Below are positions 7,748 to 16,132 of a stretch of DNA of 64,000 nt, piece by piece; the first letter of the stretch is position 1; the number at the start of each line of letters is the position of its first letter. This DNA comes from Paenibacillus sp. URB8-2 (lineage in GTDB: Bacteria > Bacillota > Bacilli > Paenibacillales > Paenibacillaceae): the NCBI RefSeq assembly GCF_013393385.1, contig NZ_AP023239.1, positions 2,232,001 through 2,296,000 of the forward strand, in the 5' to 3' direction. Below the pieces are notes generated by a model that made no database searches, had not been told where the DNA came from, and saw nothing but the letters and a program-made list of their open reading frames with translations. A program made the translations under genes and the position numbers.

Positions 7748-9052
7748 TTGAAAAAGACATTGGCTTTATTCCTCGTTCTTTTAATGGCTGTTTCCTTGGC
7801 GGCATGCGGCGGTTCCAATGAATCGGGTTCATCGTCTGGCAGTCCGGAAGCGGGCTCCAAAGACGGGAAAGTCAGCATCATCATTACGAACGGAAAAGGC
7901 GAGATTGCGACCCAGTGGGAGCAGGCGGCCAAAGATTTTATGGCGGCCAATCCGGATATCGAGGTAGAAGCCATCTCGGGAGCCGTGGGCGAAACGGTCA
8001 ATCTGCTGGATAAGCTCACCGCATCCGGTAAAACGGTAACGGTCGCGATGATGGCCCCCGATGCGATCGTGAACAAATACAAGGACTTCGGCATAGATCT
8101 TTCCGGTGAGAAATGGAATGCGGATACGGTCTACGGCGTTAAAGACGCGAGCGGCAAAGTCGCCGGTTTCCCGTTCTCCATTGAAGGGTTCGGACTGGTA
8201 TACAACAAAAGTGTCGTGGAAAAAGCGGCAGGAGGCGCGTTCGATCCTTATTCCATCAATACCCGCGACAAATTGAAAGCGCTATTTGACAAAATTCAGG
8301 CTTCGGGCGTGAAGTATCCGGTCGCTTACCAAACGGAGAACTGGTCGGTTGCCAACCATTACAGCACGCAGTTCCTGAATCAGGCTGAGGACCCAAGCGC
8401 GATTGTAGAGCAGCTGAAAGCCGGCACCTTCGATCTGGCGAGCAACCCCGTATGGAACGGCTACTATGATACGATGGATCTGCTGGCATCCCCGGAATAC
8501 AACAAATACGGCGAACGTCCTCTGGGCAAATATTATGACGATGCGCATGTTAGCGTAGGCAAAGGCGAGTCAGCGATTTTGTTTAACGGGAACTGGGCAT
8601 TCGATTCCCTGAAGGCGGTTTCAGGAGAATCCTTCGGATTTATTCCGGTTCCGGTTGATAACAATCCCGACAATCCGCTTAACAACAAAATCGCTGCCGG
8701 TCCGACTAATATCCTGGTTATTAACAAAGCGGCGACGCCCGCTGAGCAGGATGCGGCGAAGAAGTTCCTGAACTGGATTGTATACGATCAGAAAGGGCAG
8801 GATTTCCTGGTCAATCAAGCTCAAATTGTTTCCGCTTTCAAGAACAACCCGAATAAAGTGACCAACCCGCTCGGGGCCGCGATCGCGGAAGCCGTGCAAG
8901 CAGGAAAAACGCTGCCGTTCAGCTCCAACTATGTAAAGGTTGAGGATTGGGGCAACATCCTTGCGCCGGATATTCAAAAATATATTGCGAAGAAGGAATC
9001 CCGCACCGATCTTGCCAAAGTAATTGAAAATTATTTCAAAACCCAGAAATAA
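7748..9052 (+). CDS. Extracellular solute-binding lipoprotein (family 1), alpha-glucoside type
   Basis: Sugar-binding lipoprotein of a CUT1 ABC importer. The signal peptide ends in the lipobox LAAC (SLAACGGS), then a Ser/Gly-rich linker and a maltose-binding-protein-like fold, including the NGNWAFDSL segment common in this family. I choose the TTG at 7748 because GGAGGGG lies six bases upstream; the ATG at 7733 is part of that ribosome-binding region. It is first in an operon with two permeases and a GH13 enzyme and is preceded by three LacI-type operators. The ligand is inferred to be an alpha-linked glucose oligosaccharide from the co-transcribed hydrolase. Confidence 0.93.
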   Translation: MKKTLALFLVLLMAVSLAACGGSNESGSSSGSPEAGSKDGKVSIIITNGKGEIATQWEQAAKDFMAANPDIEVEAISGAVGETVNLLDKLTASGKTVTVAMMAPDAIVNKYKDFGIDLSGEKWNADTVYGVKDASGKVAGFPFSIEGFGLVYNKSVVEKAAGGAFDPYSINTRDKLKALFDKIQASGVKYPVAYQTENWSVANHYSTQFLNQAEDPSAIVEQLKAGTFDLASNPVWNGYYDTMDLLASPEYNKYGERPLGKYYDDAHVSVGKGESAILFNGNWAFDSLKAVSGESFGFIPVPVDNNPDNPLNNKIAAGPTNILVINKAATPAEQDAAKKFLNWIVYDQKGQDFLVNQAQIVSAFKNNPNKVTNPLGAAIAEAVQAGKTLPFSSNYVKVEDWGNILAPDIQKYIAKKESRTDLAKVIENYFKTQK

Positions 9053-9150
9053 GACAACTGACGGAACCAAGCGAGTGTTGGCAATAAATCTGGAAAAGGC
9101 GGGGTGTTCCCCGTTCTTTTCCACAACTTTAAGCTTTAGGGGTGAAATCT

Positions 9151-10035
9151 ATGATAACGGAAAAAAGCCGGCTGAAGTCGCTGGGCAACCAGTTGTTTTT
9201 TACCGGTCCAACGATCATTTTCTTTGCCTTGGCGGTACTGATTCCTTTCGCCTATGGCCTATACCTTACGCTGACGGATATGACTTCTCCTATTAATCCA
9301 ATCAAGTTCTCAGGCTTCGGCAACTATAAAACAGCATTTATGGATACCGCATTCTGGGAATCCATGTGGCTGACGGTAGAGTTCGTTGTCGCGACGGTCC
9401 TGATCATTAATATCCTGGGCTTTATTCTGGCTTTCCTGGTCACCTCCGGAGTAAGGATGCAAAATTTCTTTCGGACGTCGCTGTTTACTCCCAATCTGAT
9501 CGGCGGATTGATTCTCGGCTATATCTGGCAGTTTATTTTCGTTCAGACGCTTCCGTCCATTGGCGACAAGCTCGGAATCGAGTGGCTGCGGCTGGGCTGG
9601 CTGGGAGACGAGCATCTGGCTTTCTGGTCCATCGTTATTGTGACGATCTGGCAATCGGCGGGATATATGATGATTATTTTCGTCGCCGGATTAATCAATG
9701 TGCCGAAAGATGTGATGGAGGCGTCCACCATTGACGGGGCGAACGCTTGGCAGCGCTTGAGAAATGTTACTTTGCCGCTGATGGTTCCATCCTTTGTCGT
9801 GACGGTTTTTTTAACCTTGAAAAATGCCTTTATGGTTTATGATGTGAACTACTCCCTGACCGCAGGCGGGCCATACGGCAGTACGACAATGGTATCCATG
9901 CATGTCGTTCAAAAAGCCTTTACGGAAAATATCTACGGCGTCGGTCAAGCCGAAGCGATCATGCTGTTCGTCATTGTGGCGGTCATTACGGGACTGCAAG
10001 TCTACTTTAGTAAGAAAATGGAGGTTGCTGCCTAA
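9151..10035 (+). CDS. Sugar ABC transporter permease (MalF-type)
   Basis: Inner-membrane subunit of a CUT1 importer with six predicted membrane segments. The ATPase-docking EAA loop is visible as EASTIDGANAWQRLRNVTLPLM. The start ATG at 9151 has AGGGG eight bases upstream; the in-frame GTG at 9142 lies within that site. The stop codon overlaps the start of the next permease by one base (TAATG), indicating tight coupling. No ATPase gene is present in the operon, so it probably uses a shared MsmX-type ATPase encoded elsewhere. Confidence 0.95.
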   Translation: MITEKSRLKSLGNQLFFTGPTIIFFALAVLIPFAYGLYLTLTDMTSPINPIKFSGFGNYKTAFMDTAFWESMWLTVEFVVATVLIINILGFILAFLVTSGVRMQNFFRTSLFTPNLIGGLILGYIWQFIFVQTLPSIGDKLGIEWLRLGWLGDEHLAFWSIVIVTIWQSAGYMMIIFVAGLINVPKDVMEASTIDGANAWQRLRNVTLPLMVPSFVVTVFLTLKNAFMVYDVNYSLTAGGPYGSTTMVSMHVVQKAFTENIYGVGQAEAIMLFVIVAVITGLQVYFSKKMEVAA

Positions 10036-10871
10036 TGGAAGCCAGAAAAAAAGCCGCCTCATTCCTGACTTATCTATTGCTGGCCGTATCCTTTGTCCTG
10101 TTTGTCTTTCCGTTCTTCCTTATGCTTGTCAACTCCTTCAAGAACAACGGGGAAATACTCGAAAGCCCGTTTTCTCTGCCGCACAGCCTGGATTTCGGGC
10201 GTTTTGCCGAAGTCATTGATAAAATGAATTTCTTTGTCTCGTTCAGAAATACGGTCGTCATTACTTTTCTAAGTGTTCTGTTCATCGGCATTTTCGCGGC
10301 AATGACCGCTTATTACATGGTAAGACGTCCGACCAAATTCAATAACGGTCTCTTTGCCCTGATGGTCGCTTCGATGATAATTCCTTTTCAATCCATCATG
10401 ATTCCGCTGATCTATATTTACGGAGCCAAGCTTCACTGGATCGATGCCGCGCCGATTCCGCTGCTGGTCATCTTGTATATTGGATTCGGGAGCGCGCTCT
10501 CCATCTTCATGTATCACGGATTTGTAAAATCGATTCCGTATGAGCTGGAAGAAGCTTCATTGCTGGACGGATGCACACGGCCGCAGACTTTTTTCAAGAT
10601 TGTGCTGCCCATGCTGGCTCCGACCTCCGTCACGATTGCTATTCTGAATGTGCTGTGGATCTGGAACGACTACCTGCTGCCGTCTTTAGTGCTAACGAAA
10701 GAGCAGGATTTCACCATGCCGATCAAAATGAAAGTCTTCAACGGTACGTATATGAACAACTGGGAGCTACTGATTCCCGCGCTGCTGCTGACCATTCTGC
10801 CTGTTCTTGTCGCCTATCTGTTCGGACAGCGCTATATTATCCGGGGCGTCAGCCAGGGAGCAATTAAGTAA
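10035..10871 (+). CDS. Sugar ABC transporter permease (MalG-type)
   Basis: Second membrane subunit, 278 residues with six membrane segments. The EAA motif is EEASLLDGCTRPQTFFKIVLP and the C-terminus is the usual YIIRGVSQGAIK. Its start overlaps the stop of the MalF-type gene, and the GH13 glucosidase starts 43 bases after its end. With the lipoprotein at 7748 and the partner permease it forms the alpha-glucoside importer. Confidence 0.95.
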   Translation: MEARKKAASFLTYLLLAVSFVLFVFPFFLMLVNSFKNNGEILESPFSLPHSLDFGRFAEVIDKMNFFVSFRNTVVITFLSVLFIGIFAAMTAYYMVRRPTKFNNGLFALMVASMIIPFQSIMIPLIYIYGAKLHWIDAAPIPLLVILYIGFGSALSIFMYHGFVKSIPYELEEASLLDGCTRPQTFFKIVLPMLAPTSVTIAILNVLWIWNDYLLPSLVLTKEQDFTMPIKMKVFNGTYMNNWELLIPALLLTILPVLVAYLFGQRYIIRGVSQGAIK

Positions 10872-10914
10872 AGCACAGATAAAAATATGTGAGACCTGGA
10901 GGAAGTGTGGAGCT

Positions 10915-12573
10915 ATGGAGAATAGAGACCGCAACTGGTGGAAGGAAAGTGTCGTTTATCAAATTTATCCCCGAAGCTTTCAGGATTCGGGTGGAGACGG
11001 AATAGGGGATCTGCGCGGTATCATCAACCGGCTCGGATACCTCAGCGATTTGGGCATTGACGTCATTTGGGTATGCCCGGTTTACGACTCGCCGAACGAC
11101 GATAACGGGTACGACATTCGGGATTTCTATAAAATGCAGGCCGAATATGGAACAATGGAAGATATGCTGGAACTGATAGCCAAAGCGGAAGCCCGCGGTA
11201 TCCGCATTATTATGGACCTGGTGGCGAACCACACCTCGGATGAACATGCCTGGTTCGTAGAATCCCGCAGCTCCAAAGACAATCCGAAACGCGACTGGTA
11301 TATATGGAAGCCGGGTTCGGGCGGAGAAGAGCCGACCAATTGGGAGTCGAATTTCGGGGGTTCCGCCTGGGAGTATGACGAGACCACGCAGGAATATTAT
11401 CTGCACTGTTTTTCCAGAAAGCAGCCGGACCTGAACTGGGAGAATCCCGAAGTTCGCCGGAATATTTTCTCCATGATGGAATGGTGGATCGACAAAGGAA
11501 TTGCTGGTTTTCGCATCGACGCGATCACCTTTATTAAGAAGAATCAGCAATTTCCGCAGCTGAAGACGGAAGATAGCCGCCGCTATGCTCCTCTTGCCGA
11601 GGCAAGCCTGAATCAACCCGGCATCTTGGATTTTCTGCACGAAATGAAACGGGAGGTGCTTGAACCGCGCAATGTGATGAGCGTCGCGGAGGCTCCGGGA
11701 GTTCCGATTGAGCAGATTCATGATTATGTGGACGAGCAGAGCGGCGTTTTTAATATGATTTTTCAGTTTGATCATGTGGATCTGGACGTCAAGCCGATGG
11801 CCAGAGGAATCTATCATCCCTGGAAGCTGACTGACTTCAAGCATGCCCTGTCCAAATGGCAGAGGGAAACGGCCAATAAGGGATGGATGGCGCTGTTCAT
11901 GGAGAATCATGACCACGTCCGTTCAGTTTCGAAATTCGGCTGCGATGGGCCATTCCGCGAGGAATCGGCCAAAATGCTGGCCGCCTACTATTTTCTGATG
12001 CGGGGAACTCCTTTTATCTATCAAGGGCAGGAGATTGGCATGACCAATCATTACTTTGCTTCGATAGAGGAGTACAGGGATATTGAAAGCATCAATTTTC
12101 ACTCTTACGAAACGGTCCTTGGCAGACCCGAGGCCGACATTATGGAACATCTGGCGAAAAGAAGCCGGGACCAGGGGCGCATGCCGATGCAGTGGAGTCC
12201 GGAGCCGATGGCCGGATTTACGACGGGGGAGCCGTGGCTGCCTATGAATCCAAATTATTCGTCGATCAATGTGGAGCAGTCGCTGCGTGATGACAATTCG
12301 ATTCTGCATTTCTACCGGAAGCTGATCAGGCTGCGCCGCGAGAATAAAGCGCTGATTTACGGCGGCTATCGGGAGATTTATACGGATTCCGAGGAGCTTG
12401 CCGGATATGTTCGGGCCTTGGGTAACGAGGAGTGGACGGTACTATGCAATTTTACGGACCGGAGCATTACATTAGCCGAACCGGTTGCAGGCTCAATTAT
12501 ACTGTCCAATCTGAAAGAGCATAACAACGGCATACTGAAGCCATATGAAACTTTGATATGTAAGGCGGAATGA
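10915..12573 (+). CDS. GH13 alpha-glucosidase (oligo-1,6-glucosidase / trehalose-6-P hydrolase-like)
   Basis: Cytoplasmic glycoside hydrolase, 552 residues, starting VVYQIYPRSFQDS as in oligo-1,6-glucosidases. The catalytic nucleophile is Asp202 (GFRIDA), the acid/base Glu259 (SVAEAPG) and the transition-state stabiliser Asp333 (ENHDHVRS). MDLVANHTSDEH is conserved region I. The residue after the nucleophile is Ala, whereas the literature links Val there with alpha-1,6 and Thr with alpha-1,4 preference, so linkage specificity is open. The stabilising motif is NHDHV rather than the common NHDQP. The start ATG at 10915 follows CTGGAGGAAGTGTGGAGCT. It is the last gene of the LacI-controlled operon and would hydrolyse the imported sugar. 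Confidence 0.93.
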   Translation: MENRDRNWWKESVVYQIYPRSFQDSGGDGIGDLRGIINRLGYLSDLGIDVIWVCPVYDSPNDDNGYDIRDFYKMQAEYGTMEDMLELIAKAEARGIRIIMDLVANHTSDEHAWFVESRSSKDNPKRDWYIWKPGSGGEEPTNWESNFGGSAWEYDETTQEYYLHCFSRKQPDLNWENPEVRRNIFSMMEWWIDKGIAGFRIDAITFIKKNQQFPQLKTEDSRRYAPLAEASLNQPGILDFLHEMKREVLEPRNVMSVAEAPGVPIEQIHDYVDEQSGVFNMIFQFDHVDLDVKPMARGIYHPWKLTDFKHALSKWQRETANKGWMALFMENHDHVRSVSKFGCDGPFREESAKMLAAYYFLMRGTPFIYQGQEIGMTNHYFASIEEYRDIESINFHSYETVLGRPEADIMEHLAKRSRDQGRMPMQWSPEPMAGFTTGEPWLPMNPNYSSINVEQSLRDDNSILHFYRKLIRLRRENKALIYGGYREIYTDSEELAGYVRALGNEEWTVLCNFTDRSITLAEPVAGSIILSNLKEHNNGILKPYETLICKAE

Positions 12574-12588
12574 ATCTCTTAGCGGTAG

Positions 12589-12645
12589 TTACTCTTTTTA
12601 TACGGATTCGGCTATAATATTTCTTAGTACGACCGTAAAAAGAGT
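12589..12645 (+). promoter_or_regulatory. Promoter flanked by an inverted repeat
   Basis: TATAAT at 12613-12618 is an excellent -10 box with a weak TTACTC -35 at 12589. The promoter is bracketed by ACTCTTTTTATACGG (12591-12605) and CCGTAAAAAGAGT (12633-12645), complementary apart from a TA bulge. The repeat could be an operator pair or a transcript hairpin. Confidence 0.45.
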
Positions 12646-12661
12646 GTATGGAGGCTCATTC

Positions 12662-13339
12662 ATGAATTCGAAGAACAGCGTAATTACAAAATTAAATCTG
12701 AATAAATACCCTTCTAAATTGATCCTGAATAAACCGGAAGATATTGATGATTTTAATGAATTGGACTTTGATTCCGCCTTCATAAGAGAGCAATACGATT
12801 TGATTTTTATCTTTGTTCTTAATCTCGAGCAATTGGGCCGCCACTTGCAGAACGTCATCGAAAACCAAGCCTTGTATGACAACGGATATTTGTACTTCGC
12901 TTATCCCAAGAAAAATAATCCGAAGTACAAAGAGTTCATTGAGCGGGACAGCATCATGGCTCATCTCCCTGTTGACGAGGATGGGTATGTACAGAACAGC
13001 CGTTTGAAATTTTCAAGGATGGTCAGTCTGGATGAGGTATTCACCGTTGTCGGCCTGAAATCGCAAGCGCCCAAAACGAAGAAAGCCGCGAGCGCCAAGA
13101 GCAGCCAATGCGTTGACGATTATATCGATAACATTTCGGATATCAAGCAATATTTGGAGAGCGATGAAGAAGTATTGGCCGTTTTCAATCAATTAACCTT
13201 CGGCTACCAGAAGGACTGGGCCCGTTATGTGTACAGCGCGAAAAGAAGCGAGACGCAGGAGAAACGATTGGGCGAGATGAAAGATATTTTGGCTCAGGGT
13301 TATAAGTCAATCGATCTGTATAGAAGAAGAGGGCAATAA
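12662..13339 (+). CDS. YdeI/OmpD-associated family protein (OmdA-like C-terminus)
   Basis: A 225-residue cytoplasmic protein without membrane segments. The last ~55 residues (DWARYVYSAKRSETQEKRL onward) match the YdeI/OmpD-associated or bacteriocin-protection pattern. The N-terminal part (YDLIFIFVLNLEQLGRH, YLYFAYPKKNNP) resembles small DUF3052-like domains, so it may be a two-domain fusion. The ATG at 12662 has GGAGG seven bases upstream; the GTG at 12644 is upstream of that site. The biochemical function of this family is not established. A well-formed promoter with a surrounding inverted repeat lies just upstream. Confidence 0.7.
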   Translation: MNSKNSVITKLNLNKYPSKLILNKPEDIDDFNELDFDSAFIREQYDLIFIFVLNLEQLGRHLQNVIENQALYDNGYLYFAYPKKNNPKYKEFIERDSIMAHLPVDEDGYVQNSRLKFSRMVSLDEVFTVVGLKSQAPKTKKAASAKSSQCVDDYIDNISDIKQYLESDEEVLAVFNQLTFGYQKDWARYVYSAKRSETQEKRLGEMKDILAQGYKSIDLYRRRGQ

Positions 13340-13450
13340 TGCCGAGCCTATTCAAAATTAAAATATTGACAATTGGCCGGCGCATAACTAATATGTGAAA
13401 TATCATAAATCCCGAGTGGAATAGTTGATATTATTTCGCTGACCAGACTG

Positions 13451-13487
13451 CTGGAGGCTTGATTACCCAATCAGGCCTCCTTTTTTG
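13451..13487 (+). terminator. Terminator downstream of the YdeI-like gene
   Basis: GGAGGC-TTGATT pairs with AATCAG-GCCTCC around a short loop, followed by TTTTTTG. It closes the unit at 12662 and precedes the PPOX-fold gene. Confidence 0.9.
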
Positions 13488-13532
13488 CGTTTCGGTTCGG
13501 AAAATCAAGAATATGACAAGGAGTGTATGAGA

Positions 13533-13991
13533 ATGAGTGAAGAAGCAAGAAACCAGATTGTGAAATATTTGAACGATACCCGTTTTGTTGTTTTGGCGAC
13601 GGTCAACAACGATCAATCGCCTGTTTTGAGAAGTTTGGGTTCCTTTGTCGCCGACGGGTACACGATTTATTTCTCAACTCATAAGAACAGCAAGAAGGTG
13701 GAGCAGATTCAGGAGAATCCGAAGATCGTCCTCTTCTTCCAGCATGAGAATCAGGAACTATCAAGCTTTGTTAATATTTCCGTACACGGGACAGCCGAGG
13801 CGATTGCCGATCAGGCTGAGATCGACCGGGCGATTCAGCAGCTGGGCAGCCGCAATCCGCGGTTTAAAGAAAGAGCGGAGAAAGGCCTGCTGCAGGATAC
13901 GGTATTCTATAAGGTGAATGCCCGGGAACTGAAGGTGCTGGATTTCTCCAAGGGAAGCGGAGCGGGCGCCGTCGAAGTCATCGCAGTATAA
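13533..13991 (+). CDS. Pyridoxamine 5'-phosphate oxidase-fold (FMN-binding split barrel) protein
   Basis: A 152-residue flavin split-barrel protein of the general-stress-protein-26 / PPOX class. Typical blocks are FVVLATVNNDQSPVLRSLG, DGYTIYFSTHKNSKKV and NISVHGTAEA. Members bind FMN or related cofactors and act as oxidoreductases or cofactor-binding stress proteins; the true substrate is unknown. Two possible starts, 13527 (MRMSEE) and 13533 (MSEE), follow AAGGAG; the second has the better spacing. The nucleosidase gene follows after 28 bases and may be co-transcribed. Confidence 0.88.
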   Translation: MSEEARNQIVKYLNDTRFVVLATVNNDQSPVLRSLGSFVADGYTIYFSTHKNSKKVEQIQENPKIVLFFQHENQELSSFVNISVHGTAEAIADQAEIDRAIQQLGSRNPRFKERAEKGLLQDTVFYKVNARELKVLDFSKGSGAGAVEVIAV

Positions 13992-14019
13992 TCGATATTA
14001 ATGAAACGGAGGCCAGTAT

Positions 14020-14916
14020 ATGGCGAAGCAGAAAACAGGTGAATCCCCGTTAAGAATTGGCGTACTCAGTGCGCTTGTATCGGAAATCGAACCGCTGCTC
14101 GGCTGGGTGCAGCACGTTCGCCGCATACCTACGCCGGTCGGGCTGCTCTATCAAGCCTCGTATGGAGAACATGAGCTGTTCCTGGGCGTGGCAGGCACGC
14201 AGAAGACGAATACGGCGGCTGCGCTTCAGGCTCTTATCACCGGCTACAGCCCAGATGTTCTGTTCTTTACCGGCGTCGCCGGGTCGCTTGACCCGGAGCT
14301 TTCGTTAAACGACGTAGTGCTGGCTTCGTCGGTCGTGCATCACGACGCGGGAGTTCTGTACGGAAGCCCGCTGGCGTTTCATCCGTTTGGCCCGAGAATC
14401 GTGGACGAAGCTTCGGAGCATGCGGCTCTATGGGGCAGGGTCAACCGCTTCGACAGCGACAGACGGCTGCTGCGGGCGGCCCGTCAAGCGGCGATAAAGC
14501 TTACGTCATCGGCACCTGACCGTAAATTCAAAGAGGGAGTCATCGCGACGGGGGATCAGGTCGTCTTCTCATCCGAGAAGCGGCAGCAGATCAGGGACCA
14601 GTTCGAAGCCCTGGCCGTCGAGACGGAAGGGGCGGCTTTCGCTCAGGTCGCTTGGACAAATAAGGTGCCGTTCCTTGTGGTCCGTTCCATTTCCGACGAC
14701 GCCCATGAACAGTCGTTAAGCCCCGAAAAGCTGGAGCGCATTGTGTCCGCCATAGCCATTCATACACCCGAGGAAGAGGCTGGAAATGAACTGGCACGCA
14801 CGATAAATACGGTGGCTGAAAGCGCAGCGGCGCTTGTCCTTGCTACAATTGATGAACTGCCGGATCATTTGCTGTTAAACGGTCTTGCCGACTCAGCCGA
14901 TTCTGAAGCTGTTTAG
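14020..14916 (+). CDS. Purine-nucleoside phosphorylase/MTAN-family nucleosidase
   Basis: A nucleoside phosphorylase-I superfamily enzyme of the 5'-methylthioadenosine/S-adenosylhomocysteine nucleosidase branch. Visible signatures are the N-terminal IGVLSALVSEIEPLL with the candidate base Glu22, FFTGVAGSLDPEL, the substrate-binding VETEGAAFAQVAW, and RSISDDA with the catalytic Asp. At 298 residues it is longer than classical MTAN (~230); the additions are a mid-protein insertion (around HPFGPRIVDEASEH) and a C-terminal tail. This lineage also occurs as effector-like nucleosidases, so the physiological substrate is uncertain. The start follows GGAGGCCAGTAT. Confidence 0.85.
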   Translation: MAKQKTGESPLRIGVLSALVSEIEPLLGWVQHVRRIPTPVGLLYQASYGEHELFLGVAGTQKTNTAAALQALITGYSPDVLFFTGVAGSLDPELSLNDVVLASSVVHHDAGVLYGSPLAFHPFGPRIVDEASEHAALWGRVNRFDSDRRLLRAARQAAIKLTSSAPDRKFKEGVIATGDQVVFSSEKRQQIRDQFEALAVETEGAAFAQVAWTNKVPFLVVRSISDDAHEQSLSPEKLERIVSAIAIHTPEEEAGNELARTINTVAESAAALVLATIDELPDHLLLNGLADSADSEAV

Positions 14917-15203
14917 TCAGCGGCGGTCATGAGCGGTGGGCAGTCAGGCCTCTCGAACGCTATGAACGCCGCCGGCATTGAGGTTCGGACGCAGTGCATC
15001 TGGGTCAAGAACGCGGCCACCTTTGGCTGGGAGTCGACCTATTCGGCGGCAGCGGCTCAACGCTTATGACTTGTGACCAGATCGGTCGTGTTTGCCGGAC
15101 CATGGAGCTCGATCCGGTTTTCTGCGACGCTTTCAAGAAGCGGTATAAGGAAGCTACAGGCATTGAGCCGGTATTACTTCATCGTGATGATAGCGCAGCA
15201 TAA
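14917..15203 (+). pseudogene. DNA methyltransferase relic (phage-type), internally deleted and frameshifted
   Basis: Two pieces of an N4/N6 DNA methylase lie back to back in different frames. Frame 1 gives AAGIEVRTQCIWVKNAATF (from ~14968), the tail of the catalytic half. Frame 3 (from ~15027) gives VDLFGGSGSTLMTC, the SAM-binding FxGxG motif, then MELDPVFCDAFKKRYKEATG, the usual C-terminus. The expected ~100 or more residues between the pieces are missing, and there is no intact N-terminus. Such methylases are typical of prophages, so this is probably a scar of a lost phage or integrated element. It starts immediately after the nucleosidase stop codon. Confidence 0.75.
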
Positions 15204-15319
15204 AGATTAGGCATCTAGGTTAATGTATAAAACAGGAAAAAGTTGTATGATTGTTTCTCTTTATTTTCCTTATTTACATCGTTATCATTAGTTTGACCCA
15301 AACGATGAAGGAGGAGCAG

Positions 15320-15866
15320 ATGTTAACCAGAATGCCTGTTCATAAAAGAAAAGCCTTGTATTTATTTGGATTTCTTCTCATTTCGGATATCGTGTTGTAC
15401 TTATTACAAAGGCTTGGATATTATCTCATGCCGTATCTTAGCCCACCTGGATTCTATATTCTTCTTTATCATGTAATTCTTATTGTTGTTATTCTGCTTT
15501 TGCTAAAAAAAGTGATTCTCACTGCGGTTACAAGTCCATTTTTGTTGATTATATTAGGTATGGGTCTTTTTCTTTTTTCATTCATGGAATGGAAATACGC
15601 ATACCTACAATCTCCAGGGCATAAAGAAACACTGGTTGTAAAATATAGGGTAGCCACCTTAGGAGAAAGCACTTATTCCTATGAATTTTATCAACAAACA
15701 CTTTGGCTTACTGATGAGAAAACTTGAGGGGCAGGAGTATGGAGATATGATCAGAGAATATAAAACACCTGAAGAGGTTCTAGGACTGGACTATCCAAAG
15801 TGGATTAACGAAAAGGAGCTTATTTTTAGTACATTAGCGGGAGAGAAGAAAATAATAATGAAATAA
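15320..15866 (+). pseudogene. Small membrane protein, probably split by a frameshift
   Basis: The ATG at 15320 follows GGAGGAGCAG and opens a frame with three hydrophobic segments ending ...QQTLWLTDEKT at 15727. A second frame from ~15681 (HFGLLMRKLEGQEYG ... WINEKELIFSTLAGEKK) ends at 15866. The two overlap by ~45 bases, and the second reads like the missing soluble tail of the first, so a one-base indel around 15690-15725 is the simplest explanation. A terminator follows directly after the second frame, as expected for one gene. The family is not recognised. Base composition is more AT-rich than the neighbours. Two separate small genes are a less likely alternative. Confidence 0.55.
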
Positions 15867-15870
15867 ATAA

Positions 15871-15897
15871 AGCCGCCTAACTATCTGGGCGGTTTTT
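15871..15897 (+). terminator. Terminator after the split membrane protein
   Basis: CCGCC and GGCGG pair across a ten-base loop, followed by TTTTTG. Downstream, about 90 bases (15902-15990) read EQQLIDQVDTDLIIQANES in one frame, ending in a stop. This may be another protein relic of unknown origin. Confidence 0.8.
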
Positions 15898-16132
15898 GCA
15901 GAGCAGCAGCTCATAGATCAGGTGGACACGGACCTGATTATTCAGGCGAACGAGTCCATTTATCTCCTGACTATCCCGCCTCACACATGAAATAGAAGAT
16001 TGTAATAGTTTCACACGTATAAATGGCTTATTCGAGCGGAGGGCAGGGGGCAGAAATTTTTTTCTTCAAATTCTTTACCGATCGTTCTCAATATGCTAAG
16101 ATGGTTTTGCAAGGAGGCTGGGGTGAAGAAAT

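Noticed and set aside
10864..11916. 350-codon minus-strand open frame opposite the GH13 gene
   Set aside because: It lacks conserved motifs and start signals, while the plus strand has the full catalytic triad.
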